From assembly GCA_009787485.1 (NCBI GenBank), contig WQWP01000079.1, positions 1 to 10,340 on the forward strand: a DNA stretch of 10,340 nucleotides, given 5' to 3'. The notes under the pieces were generated by a model that was not told where the DNA came from, ran no database searches, and saw nothing but the letters and a program-made list of their open reading frames with translations. Below, in pieces: positions 1-5,817 of this stretch (within the stretch, counting starts at the first letter, position 1; every line of letters starts with the position of its first letter). Origin of the DNA: Lentimicrobiaceae bacterium (GTDB lineage: Bacteria > Bacteroidota > Bacteroidia > Bacteroidales > WCHB1-69). The translations under genes were made by a program, and so were the position numbers.

Positions 1-5
1 AAATC

Positions 6-13
6 TAATTTTG
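6..13 (+). promoter_or_regulatory. Bacteroidota-type -7 promoter box (TAATTTTG)
   Basis: TAATTTTG matches the Bacteroidota primary sigma factor -7 consensus TAnnTTTG. It lies 36 bases upstream of the ATG at 50, a normal leader length for this phylum. The -33 TTTG partner would fall before the window, so only half of the promoter can be seen. It would drive the truncated response-regulator ORF. Confidence 0.4.
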
Positions 14-49
14 CAACTTAAAAATTGTACCGTATAGAAGAATCGTTTT

Positions 50-193
50 ATGCACAAAATTTTAATTGTTGACGACGAAAAACCTGCAAGAGATTTCATT
101 GCCGATTTGGTTACTTCGTATATCCCAAACGCAAACGTAACGCAAACAGATCACCCCCGAAAAGCATTAGCCCTTATCAAAAAAGAGGATTAA
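50..193 (+). pseudogene. Truncated response regulator receiver domain (47 aa remnant)
   Basis: The ATG at 50 opens a 47-residue ORF starting MHKILIVDDEKPARDFIADL, which is the start of a CheY-like receiver domain: beta-1 followed by the acidic DDE pocket and helix alpha-1. It continues through beta-2 and alpha-2 (ALIKKED) and then stops at TAA 191-193. In intact receivers the next segment is beta-3 with the phospho-accepting aspartate, which is missing here. So are the conserved Thr/Ser, the Lys and any output domain. The KPAR motif after DDE resembles LytTR-type regulators of Bacteroidota, but the output class cannot be read from this stump. It ends 15 bases from the convergent ffh stop, and I saw no continuation beyond it. 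I infer a 3'-deleted gene. A stand-alone mini-protein is possible but could not act as a phospho-receiver. Confidence 0.72.
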
Positions 194-208
194 AAGCAAT
201 TAAAGTGG

Positions 209-1543
209 CTACCGTTGTCCGGGTGCAGTCAGCATATTCATTAATCCTTTCGCTTTTCCGCCGGAAACCATCCGCATCATTTTGCGCATATCATCAAATT
301 GCTTCATCAGTTTGTTTACCTCCTGAATGTCGGTGCCGCTGCCGTTGGCGATTCGTTTTTTGCGACTTCCGTTCAATACATCAGGGTGGGTGCGTTCATA
401 GGGCGTCATGGATAAAATGATCGCTTCTACGCCTTTAAATGCGTTGTCGTCGATATCCATGTCTTTTATGGTTTTTCCAACGCCCGGAATCATGCTCATC
501 ATATCTTTGATATTTCCCATTTTTTTAATTTGCGCAATTTGGGCTAAAAAGTCGTTAAAATCGAATTGGTTTTTCGCTAATTTGCGTTGCAGTTTCAGCG
601 CTTCATCTTCGTCGAATTGTTCTTGCGCTTTTTCCACAAACGAGCGGATGTCGCCCATGCCGAGGATTCGTTCCGCCAAACGATCGGGGTGAAATACATC
701 CAAAGCGTCCATTTTTTCTCCTACCCCGATGAATTTTATGGGCTTGTTGACCACCGCTTTAATGGTTAAAGCAGCACCACCTCTCGTATCGCCATCCATT
801 TTGGTAAGGATAACGCCGTCGAAATTGAGTTTGTCGTTGAATGCTTTTGCCGTATTTACGGCATCCTGACCGGTCATGGCATCTACCACAAACAATATTT
901 CATGTGGGTTAACGGCATTTTTGATGTTGCCGATTTCGTCCATCATTTCCTGGTCAATGGCAAGACGCCCTGCAGTATCAATAATTACCACATTAAATCC
1001 CCAATCTTTGGCATGTTGCACAGCGCGCCTGGCAATATCCACAGGTTTTTTAGAGTTTTCATCTGTAAAAACATCTACTTCAACCTGTTCGCCGAGCACT
1101 TTTAATTGGTCAATCGCGGCGGGACGATACACATCGCAGGCAACTAACAACGGCTTTTTGCCGCGCTTGGTTTTCAGCATTTTTGCCAACTTTGCCGCAT
1201 GGGTGGTTTTACCGGAGCCTTGCAAGCCGGCCATCAAAATAATTGAAGGGTTTGATTTTACATTAATATCTGTGGCTTCACGTCCCATGAGTTCAATCAG
1301 CTCATCGTACGTGATTTTTACCATGAGCTGGCTGGGCGAAACTGCCTTTAAAACGTTTTGTCCCAACGCCTTTTTCTTCACCTCATCGGTAAACTCTTTC
1401 GCTATTTTATAGTTAACATCCGCATCTAACAGGGCTTTCCGAACTTCTTTCATCGTTTCCGCCACATTAATTTCGGTAATGTAGCCGTGCCCTTTTAATA
1501 CCTTAAACGCGCGATCTAATTTGGAGCTTAAACTTTCGAACAT
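209..1543 (-). CDS. ffh: Signal recognition particle GTPase Ffh (SRP54)
   Basis: This 444-aa protein is the SRP GTPase that binds 4.5S RNA and signal sequences of nascent chains and docks with FtsY at the inner membrane. The layout is canonical: N domain (about 1-85), G domain with P-loop GLQGSGKTT (106-114), DVYRPAAIDQ (137-146), DTAGR (189-193), TKMDGDTRGG (247-256) and a GVGEKMDALDVFHPDR stretch (273-288). The methionine-rich M domain runs from about 310 to the end, with the RNA-contacting SRKKRIANGSGT (393-404) and the Met-rich segments KLMKQFDDMRKMMRM and GLMNML. Length is as expected and the protein looks intact. The residue after the P-loop threonines is His115. The start is the ATG at 1541-1543 and begins the normal N-domain helix (MFESLSSKL). 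It is transcribed away from its neighbours, so it is probably monocistronic. The identification is near certain. Confidence 0.97.
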   Translation of the reverse strand: MFESLSSKLDRAFKVLKGHGYITEINVAETMKEVRKALLDADVNYKIAKEFTDEVKKKALGQNVLKAVSPSQLMVKITYDELIELMGREATDINVKSNPSIILMAGLQGSGKTTHAAKLAKMLKTKRGKKPLLVACDVYRPAAIDQLKVLGEQVEVDVFTDENSKKPVDIARRAVQHAKDWGFNVVIIDTAGRLAIDQEMMDEIGNIKNAVNPHEILFVVDAMTGQDAVNTAKAFNDKLNFDGVILTKMDGDTRGGAALTIKAVVNKPIKFIGVGEKMDALDVFHPDRLAERILGMGDIRSFVEKAQEQFDEDEALKLQRKLAKNQFDFNDFLAQIAQIKKMGNIKDMMSMIPGVGKTIKDMDIDDNAFKGVEAIILSMTPYERTHPDVLNGSRKKRIANGSGTDIQEVNKLMKQFDDMRKMMRMVSGGKAKGLMNMLTAPGQR

Positions 1544-1572
1544 AGTTTTAGTGGTTAATAGATTAATGGACG

Positions 1573-1580
1573 CAAAAATA
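1573..1580 (-). promoter_or_regulatory. Candidate -7 box for ffh (TATTTTTG on minus strand)
   Basis: On the minus strand the sequence reads TATTTTTG, a full match to the Bacteroidota -7 consensus TAnnTTTG, 30 bases upstream of the ffh ATG. A good TTTG -33 element is not obvious at the expected spacing; only a TTTC (1603-1606) is present. It is supported by consensus and placement only. Confidence 0.45.
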
Positions 1581-1621
1581 GTGTTTTAATTTTCTATACT
1601 AAGAAAAAAAGGAATTTATTT

Positions 1622-1629
1622 TATTTTTG
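1622..1629 (+). promoter_or_regulatory. Candidate -7 box for the DUF4160-DUF2442 pair (TATTTTTG)
   Basis: TATTTTTG matches TAnnTTTG and lies 21 bases before the ATG at 1651, giving a very short leader of roughly 15 nt. It is about 42 bp from the minus-strand box at 1573-1580, so this intergenic gap appears to hold back-to-back divergent promoters. No clear TTTG -33 element is seen. Confidence 0.4.
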
Positions 1630-1650
1630 CAGCGTTAAATCATAAAATAG

Positions 1651-1950
1651 ATGCCAAAAATTTACGAATACTTCGGATTTATATTTTTCTTTTATTCAGA
1701 TGAACATGAACCAGTTCATGTTCATGTAAGAAAATCAGGATGCGAATCTATTTTTGAAATCATAATGGAAGATGGAAAACTAAAAACAATACGATGCAGA
1801 AAAAAAAGAATGAATGAATTGTCCGATAAAGATAAAACCATTGCAGAAGATTTTATTCGTAAGTACATTGATAATATAATAAATAAGTGGGTTAATTTCT
1901 TTGTATTAAAGAAAAGAATAAGAAATTCCAAGATTACAAAAAAAATATAG
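1651..1950 (+). CDS. DUF4160 family protein
   Basis: This 99-aa protein has the DUF4160 signature: MPKIYEYFGFIFFFYSDEH followed by EPVHVHVRKSG (about residues 20-30), where aromatic residues lead into a His-rich PxHxHV strand, and a C-terminal helix with KWVNFFV. The biochemical function of the family is unknown. DUF4160 genes commonly sit directly next to DUF2442 genes, as here (2-nt gap), and the pair has been suspected of being toxin-antitoxin-like; I know of no decisive proof. The gene is distinctly richer in A/T (AAA, ATA, AAT codons) than ffh or the nitroreductase, which suggests recent acquisition. The C-terminus is strongly basic (KKRIRNSKITKKI). The start is the first ATG after a consensus-like promoter box. 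Family confidence is high; function is unassigned. Confidence 0.85.
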   Translation: MPKIYEYFGFIFFFYSDEHEPVHVHVRKSGCESIFEIIMEDGKLKTIRCRKKRMNELSDKDKTIAEDFIRKYIDNIINKWVNFFVLKKRIRNSKITKKI

Positions 1951-1952
1951 TT

Positions 1953-2207
1953 ATGGAAACTGCAATTACAGTAAAAAAAGCTAATTATCTTAAAGGTTAC
2001 ACCATCAAGTTGCTATTTAGCGATAATACTTCGCAAAATGTGGATTTTTCAGATTTTTTCAGCACACATTCACACCCTCAATACAATAAATACAAGAATA
2101 TTGAAAAATTTAAAGATTTTAATATTGAAGATGGAAACGTTGTTTGGGGAAAAAATTGGGATTTAATCTTTCCCATACATCAACTATATCAGGGAAAAAT
2201 CATTTAA
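1953..2207 (+). CDS. DUF2442 family protein
   Basis: This 84-aa protein matches the DUF2442 pattern. An N-terminal strand pair precedes YTIKLLFSDNTSQNVDFSDFF (about 16-36), and after a variable middle the conserved end DGNVVWGKNWDLIFPIHQLY (about 60-79) carries the typical W...DL motif. Members are small, soluble and of unknown function, often paired with DUF4160. Only 2 nt separate it from the upstream DUF4160 stop, so the two are almost certainly co-transcribed and probably translationally coupled. It shares the AT-rich composition of its partner. If the pair is a toxin-antitoxin module, which gene is the antitoxin cannot be told from sequence. Confidence 0.83.
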   Translation: METAITVKKANYLKGYTIKLLFSDNTSQNVDFSDFFSTHSHPQYNKYKNIEKFKDFNIEDGNVVWGKNWDLIFPIHQLYQGKII

Positions 2208-2217
2208 AAATTTATTC

Positions 2218-2976
2218 ATGATGAACACCACCCTCAAAACCATGCTCCAACACCGAAGCATCCGGAAATTTACCCCCGAAGAAATTGACGAACAATCTTT
2301 AGATTTTATTTTGAAAGCCGCCTGCAACGGATCCACCATGGGCAACATGCAATTATACAGCATTATCGTTACCAAAGACAAAGAGAAGATGCAAGAGATG
2401 GCGCCCTTTCATTTTAACCAACCTATTGCCACCAATGCGCCGGTAATTCTCACGTTTGTTGCCGATTTCAACCGCTTTAATTTATATTGTAAATACAGAG
2501 ATGCTGCAACAGATGCCTATTCCAACCTGCAAAGTTATCACTGGGCGGTAATTGACGCCATTATTGCTGCGCAAAACGCCTGCGTAGCTGCTGAGTCTTT
2601 AGGGCTGGGCATTTGCTGGTTGGGCACGATTACTTACAATGCCGACAAATTCATTGAAGCATTCCGGCTTCCCAAACATACTGTGCCGGTAGCGTGTATT
2701 GCATTCGGACATCCTGATGAGAAGCCGGAACTTACCGACAAACTTCCCTTGGAAGCATTGGTACATTACGAAACGTACAACGATTATACCCGAGAGAGCA
2801 TTGATTGGCTCTACGCCGACAAAGAAGCGCATGAAAACACATTCCGGCTGTTCGCAGAAAATAATTTGCCCAATCTTGCAAGAATTTTTACAGAACGCCG
2901 TTATAAAAAAACCGATAATGAACATTTTGCAAAGGTGCTGGAAAAGGTGATGAAAGCGCAAGAGTTTTTGAAGTGA
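2218..2976 (+). CDS. NfsA/FRP-like FMN-dependent nitroreductase
   Basis: A 252-aa flavoprotein of the nitroreductase superfamily, expected to be a cytosolic FMN-dependent dimer using NAD(P)H to reduce nitro compounds, quinones or flavins. Visible family features are HRSIRKF (12-18), the FMN phosphate-binding region near the N-terminus, then NGSTMGNMQLYSIIV (37-51). A central helix AIIAAQNACVAAESLGLGICWLGTI (114-138) is followed by VACIAFGHPDEKP (158-170). The C-terminal extension (about 180-252) wraps the partner subunit in the NfsA/FRP subgroup rather than the shorter NfsB group. Two adjacent ATGs (2218 and 2221) are possible starts. The gene begins 10 nt after the DUF2442 stop, so read-through from that pair is likely unless a promoter lies inside DUF2442. 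The physiological substrate is not predictable. Confidence 0.9.
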   Translation: MMNTTLKTMLQHRSIRKFTPEEIDEQSLDFILKAACNGSTMGNMQLYSIIVTKDKEKMQEMAPFHFNQPIATNAPVILTFVADFNRFNLYCKYRDAATDAYSNLQSYHWAVIDAIIAAQNACVAAESLGLGICWLGTITYNADKFIEAFRLPKHTVPVACIAFGHPDEKPELTDKLPLEALVHYETYNDYTRESIDWLYADKEAHENTFRLFAENNLPNLARIFTERRYKKTDNEHFAKVLEKVMKAQEFLK

Positions 2977-3014
2977 TTATAGAATAACACCTTAATATTT
3001 TTAAAAAAAAGAAA

Positions 3015-3947
3015 ATGAAAAATGTAAAACTACTTATTGTGAGCCTTGCGCTTATATTTGCGTATGGAAATGCTCAAGCCCAATTTGGCGGTATTAGACG
3101 GGCAGTGCAACGTGGCGCTGAAAATGCTGTGGAAAAACATGTAGAAAAAAAAGTTGAAGAAGCCTTAACCAACGAACTTGAAAAAAGTGAGCCAGAAGCG
3201 GAAATTGATTTTGACCAATTAGTCAAAGAAATTGAGGAAGCCCGGAAGGCACAGGAAGAAGCTAATGCACAAGTGGCTGACATTTCCAGCGAGATTCCCG
3301 AAGTTGGCAACATGCCTTACACGCCGTCGGAAAGCGAATTTGCTTTCTTTGCCCTGAAAAAAGGCGCGGTACAAGTATTGGCTAATAAAGATACCAAAGG
3401 CAAAATTACCTCGCAAATTCGTAACACCATTAAAGAGATTACCGGCGAAAAAAATGCTTTTGCCATTCATTATGAAAGTGAAGTGCTTGATGAAAAAGGA
3501 AACCCCACCAATACGGAAGCCCCACTCATCATCAATTTCCGCGTTGTTGTTAAAGACGACATTATGTATTTGGATATGAAAGGAATGTTTGCTGCCATGG
3601 AAGGACTTGACGATGTGCAGGCGAGTGGAAAAGTGATGAGAATTCCGAGCAACCTCACTGTTGGGCAAACCCTTGAAGACGCAAGCACAAAAGTGAGTAT
3701 CGGTTTCGTAAACTGCACAGCTACCATGACCGAAGGAAAATGTTTGGCGATAGAAGATATTACCGTAGAAGCAGGTACCTTCAACTGCTACAAAATTTCG
3801 CAGCGAATTAACGTTACAGCTATGGGCATTAAAAACGAAAATACTACCATAACATGGTATGCCAAACGAGTAGGCACAGTTAAATCTGAAACCTACGATA
3901 AAAAAGGCAAACTCCAATCCACTCAAGAATTGATTGTAAATAAATAA
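3015..3947 (+). CDS. Exported DUF3108-like (TapB-type) protein
   Basis: This 310-aa protein starts with a clear Sec signal peptide (MKNVKLLIVSLALIFAYGNAQA, cleavage predicted at AQA|QF) and no lipobox, so it is probably periplasmic or outer-membrane associated. Residues about 28-95 are highly charged and helical (EKHVEKKVEEAL, KEIEEARKAQEE), possibly a short coiled coil. The rest is a beta-rich domain ending in an ITWYAKRVGTVKSETYDKKGK stretch (about 280-300), which resembles the end of DUF3108-like/TapB-family proteins of Bacteroidota. Two cysteines (about 236 and 259) might pair after export. Function is unknown. It lies 38 nt after the nitroreductase; TATTTTTA at 2996-3003 is one base off a -7 box but very close to the start, so its own promoter is uncertain. 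Confidence 0.75.
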   Translation: MKNVKLLIVSLALIFAYGNAQAQFGGIRRAVQRGAENAVEKHVEKKVEEALTNELEKSEPEAEIDFDQLVKEIEEARKAQEEANAQVADISSEIPEVGNMPYTPSESEFAFFALKKGAVQVLANKDTKGKITSQIRNTIKEITGEKNAFAIHYESEVLDEKGNPTNTEAPLIINFRVVVKDDIMYLDMKGMFAAMEGLDDVQASGKVMRIPSNLTVGQTLEDASTKVSIGFVNCTATMTEGKCLAIEDITVEAGTFNCYKISQRINVTAMGIKNENTTITWYAKRVGTVKSETYDKKGKLQSTQELIVNK

Positions 3948-3965
3948 CCCCCCTCCCCCTTTATC

Positions 3966-4035
3966 CTTAAATCTTAAATCTTAAATCTTAAATCTTAAAT
4001 CTTAAATCTTAAATCTTAAATCTTAAATCTTAAAT
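3966..4035 (+). repeat. Tandem heptamer array, 10 perfect CTTAAAT units
   Basis: Ten uninterrupted, identical copies of CTTAAAT fill 70 bp. They are preceded by a pyrimidine-rich stretch (CCCCCCTCCCCCTTTATC) and followed by AACCT and the ahcY ATG at 4041. The array takes up most of the 93-bp gap between the preceding stop and ahcY, so it is the leader and/or promoter region of ahcY. Perfect identity of all units suggests recent slippage expansion. A 7-bp unit changes spacing by less than one helical turn per copy. Confidence 0.97.
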
Positions 4036-4040
4036 AACCT

Positions 4041-5450
4041 ATGACTGATTACCACCTAAAATTTAAAGTTGCCGACATGAGTTTGTCCGACTGGGGAAGA
4101 AAAGAAATTGAAATTGCAGAAAAAGAGATGCCCGGATTAATGGCGCTTCGCGAAAAGTACGGCGATACGAAGCCATTGAAAGGCGCACGCATTACCGGCT
4201 CGCTACACATGACCATTCAAACGGCCGTGTTAATTGAAACGCTCACGCATTTGGGCGCAGAGGTGCGCTGGTGCAGCTGCAATATTTTCTCTACGCAAGA
4301 CCACGCTGCTGCGGCTGTTGCTGCAAAAGACGTTGCGGTTTTTGCGTGGAAAGGAGAAACATTGGAAGAATACTGGTGGTGCACCAATCAGGCATTAGCA
4401 TTCCCCGGCGAAAAAGGTCCAAATTTAATTGTAGATGACGGTGGCGATGCAACGCTCCTAATCCATTTGGGTTATAAAGCTGAAAATGATGCTTCTGTTT
4501 TAAATAAAAAACCGGAATCTACAGAAGAATCCGTGGTTTTAGAGACGTTAAAACAACTATTAAAAGAAAACTCGCAACGTTGGCACAACACCGTAAAAGA
4601 ATTGCGTGGCGTATCGGAAGAAACAACCACCGGCGTGCATCGCCTGTATCAAATGATGGAAGCCGGCGAACTGCTTATTCCGGCAATCAATGTAAACGAT
4701 TCGGTTACCAAATCGAAATTCGATAACAAATACGGTTGTCGCGAATCGTTGGCAGATGGCATTAAACGCGCTACCGATGTGATGATTGCAGGCAAAGTGG
4801 TGGTCGTGTGCGGCTACGGCGATGTGGGCAAAGGCTGCGCGCAATCCATGAAATCGTACGGCGCACGTGTCATCGTTACCGAAATTGACCCGATTTGCGC
4901 ACTACAGGCCGCTATGGAAGGTTTTGAAGTAAGCCCCATTGAAGATACGCTACATGAAGGAAATATCTACGTAACCACTACCGGAAATAAAGACGTGATT
5001 ACCGCCGAACACATGTTGAACATGAAAGACCAATCCATTGTTTGCAACATCGGGCACTTTGATAATGAAATTCAGGTAGAAGCCTTTGAAAGATTGCCTC
5101 AAATTAAAAAACGCAACGTAAAACCTCAAGTAGATGAATATATTTTCCCCGATGGTAAATCTATTTTCATTTTAGCTGAAGGACGTTTGGTAAATTTGGG
5201 ATGCGCTACCGGACACCCCAGCTTCGTAATGAGCAACTCTTTTACCAACCAAACCATGGCGCAATTAGATCTATGGAAAAACGATTACAAGATTGACGTT
5301 TATAACCTGCCCAAACATTTAGACGAAGAAGTTGCCCGCCTCCATTTAGAAAAAATCGGCGTAAAACTAACAAAACTTACTCAAGAACAAGCCGATTACA
5401 TAGGCGTTCCCATCGAAGGCCCCTATAAGCCGGACCAGTACAGATACTAA
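4041..5450 (+). CDS. ahcY: S-adenosylhomocysteine hydrolase (adenosylhomocysteinase)
   Basis: A 469-aa cytosolic NAD-dependent enzyme that reversibly splits S-adenosylhomocysteine into adenosine and homocysteine, relieving product inhibition of methyltransferases in the methyl cycle. Substrate-site residues can be matched to characterised enzymes: His56 (GSLHMT), Asp133 (VDDGGDAT), Glu194 (SEETTTGVH), Lys224 and Asp228 (SVTKSKFDNKYG), Cys233. The Rossmann NAD site is VVVVCGYGDVGKG (253-265), followed by CNIGHFDNEI (335-344) and AEGRLVNLGCATGHPS (379-394). The C-terminal tail PYKPDQYRY supplies Lys463 and Tyr467, which reach the neighbouring subunit's NAD; Gln466 replaces the His common in this tail. 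The extra segment around 145-185 is the roughly 40-residue insertion typical of bacterial forms. The start lies just after the heptamer array. The gene is complete, with near-certain identity. Confidence 0.98.
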   Translation: MTDYHLKFKVADMSLSDWGRKEIEIAEKEMPGLMALREKYGDTKPLKGARITGSLHMTIQTAVLIETLTHLGAEVRWCSCNIFSTQDHAAAAVAAKDVAVFAWKGETLEEYWWCTNQALAFPGEKGPNLIVDDGGDATLLIHLGYKAENDASVLNKKPESTEESVVLETLKQLLKENSQRWHNTVKELRGVSEETTTGVHRLYQMMEAGELLIPAINVNDSVTKSKFDNKYGCRESLADGIKRATDVMIAGKVVVVCGYGDVGKGCAQSMKSYGARVIVTEIDPICALQAAMEGFEVSPIEDTLHEGNIYVTTTGNKDVITAEHMLNMKDQSIVCNIGHFDNEIQVEAFERLPQIKKRNVKPQVDEYIFPDGKSIFILAEGRLVNLGCATGHPSFVMSNSFTNQTMAQLDLWKNDYKIDVYNLPKHLDEEVARLHLEKIGVKLTKLTQEQADYIGVPIEGPYKPDQYRY

Positions 5451-5452
5451 AT

Positions 5453-5495
5453 CCCCTTCAAATTTTGAAGGGCTGTCTCGCAAAGCGAGACGGGG
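5453..5495. repeat. Palindromic element / possible terminator downstream of ahcY
   Basis: The element starts 3 bp after the ahcY stop. It holds one hairpin CCCTTC(AAA-T-TTT)GAAGGG (5454-5472) and a second perfect hairpin GTCTCGC-AAA-GCGAGAC (5475-5491). An outer CCCC (5453-5456) can alternatively pair with GGGG (5492-5495). No U-run follows immediately (GGGGTAGTTTATAT), so it is not a textbook intrinsic terminator, though it could end the ahcY transcript or protect its 3' end. The AAA-loop hairpin inside CCCC...GGGG resembles the element at the right end of the window. A dispersed repeat is likely but unproven here. Confidence 0.6.
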
Positions 5496-5537
5496 TAGTT
5501 TATATAAAAATTATAACTTCTCATATCCTTATTTTAT

Positions 5538-5545
5538 TATTTTTG
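5538..5545 (+). promoter_or_regulatory. -7 promoter box for the B12 riboswitch/btu operon (TATTTTTG)
   Basis: TATTTTTG fits the Bacteroidota -7 consensus and ends 5 bp before the first base of riboswitch helix P1 (5551), where transcription would be expected to begin. That agreement supports it as the operon promoter. A TTTG -33 element is not obvious in the AT-rich sequence upstream. Confidence 0.55.
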
Positions 5546-5550
5546 CCCCC

Positions 5551-5775
5551 GCATTGGTTTCAGATATACCATTCAATATATCCGACGAAGAGGGAATCAG
5601 GTGCAAATCCTGAACAGACCCGCTACTGTAAATCCTATGCAACGTTTGGGCAAAACATGAGCCACTGAGAAGGGAGAAAGGACAAGAGGAGAAAGAAGAA
5701 AAGGAGAAAGGAGAAAAGGACAAATTCTTGGGAAGGCTGCCCAAAACGGGGATAAGTCAGGAGACCTGCCAACGC
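5551..5775 (+). promoter_or_regulatory. Cobalamin (AdoCbl-type) riboswitch
   Basis: The conserved cobalamin aptamer core can be read in order: AGGGAA (5591-5596), hairpin CAGG-TG...CCTG (5598-5612), CCCGC (5619-5623) with ACTGT (5625-5629), GCCACTG (5661-5667), TTGGGAAGGC (5728-5737), and the B12 box AGTCAGGAGACCTGCC (5755-5770). P1 can form between GCATTGG (5551-5557) and CCAACGC (5769-5775) with one A-C mismatch. Members of this family bind adenosyl- or methylcobalamin and repress downstream transport genes, consistent with the btuB-like receptor that follows. The aptamer is longer than usual because a 58-nt purine tract is inserted between GCCACTG and TTGGGAAGGC. The 42 nt from the B12 box side to the ATG at 5818 must hold the expression platform. 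Confidence 0.93.
5667..5724 (+). repeat. Polypurine low-complexity insert in a riboswitch loop
   Basis: Of these 58 nt, all but two (C5683 and C5721) are purines. The tract is built from variants of GGAGAAAGGA and GAGAAGGGAGAAAGG, with related stretches near 5672-5684 and 5709-5723 (GGAGAAAGGACAA versus GGAGAAAAGGACAA). It lies between two conserved aptamer segments that normally enclose a short peripheral hairpin. Being all-purine it cannot fold on itself, so it should be an open loop. It looks like a repeat expansion. Confidence 0.85.
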
Positions 5776-5817
5776 AAAAACAATTATCAACCCTTTCGAG
5801 GAACAAAGCGTTGTGTT
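5770..5817 (+). promoter_or_regulatory. Possible riboswitch expression platform
   Basis: The 3' strand of P1 contains CAACGC (5770-5775), which is perfectly complementary to GCGTTG (5808-5813), located 4 nt before the btuB start codon. This gives a 6-bp helix that excludes P1. A minor hairpin CCT-TTCG-AGG (5792-5801) lies between. No terminator with a U-tract is seen, so control is more likely at translation initiation. The pairing is seen; the switching direction is not determined. Confidence 0.45.

Noticed and set aside
3219..3926. Long antisense ORF (235 codons) opposite the DUF3108-like gene
   Set aside because: It is rich in Phe/His/Ser as expected from the reverse frame of a real gene. 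The plus-strand product has a signal peptide and family resemblance.
3966..4035. CRISPR-like array
   Set aside because: The units are 7 bp and contiguous with no spacers, so this is a simple tandem repeat.
3948..4040. SAH or SAM riboswitch ahead of ahcY
   Set aside because: The gap is almost wholly the pyrimidine tract plus heptamers. No conserved aptamer core or pairing is visible.
5453..5495. Classical rho-independent terminator after ahcY
   Set aside because: The hairpins are strong, but the sequence directly 3' is GGGGTAG rather than a U-run, so only a possible terminator role is recorded.
5465..5668. 67-codon ORF spanning the palindrome and the riboswitch 5' half
   Set aside because: It covers a structured RNA and shows no protein-like composition; its first codons lie in a hairpin.
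5728..5817. Upstream extension of the btuB frame to a TTG at 5728
   Set aside because: It would place the first 30 codons inside the conserved riboswitch, including the B12 box, and would bury the signal peptide. ATG 5818 gives a normal exported protein.
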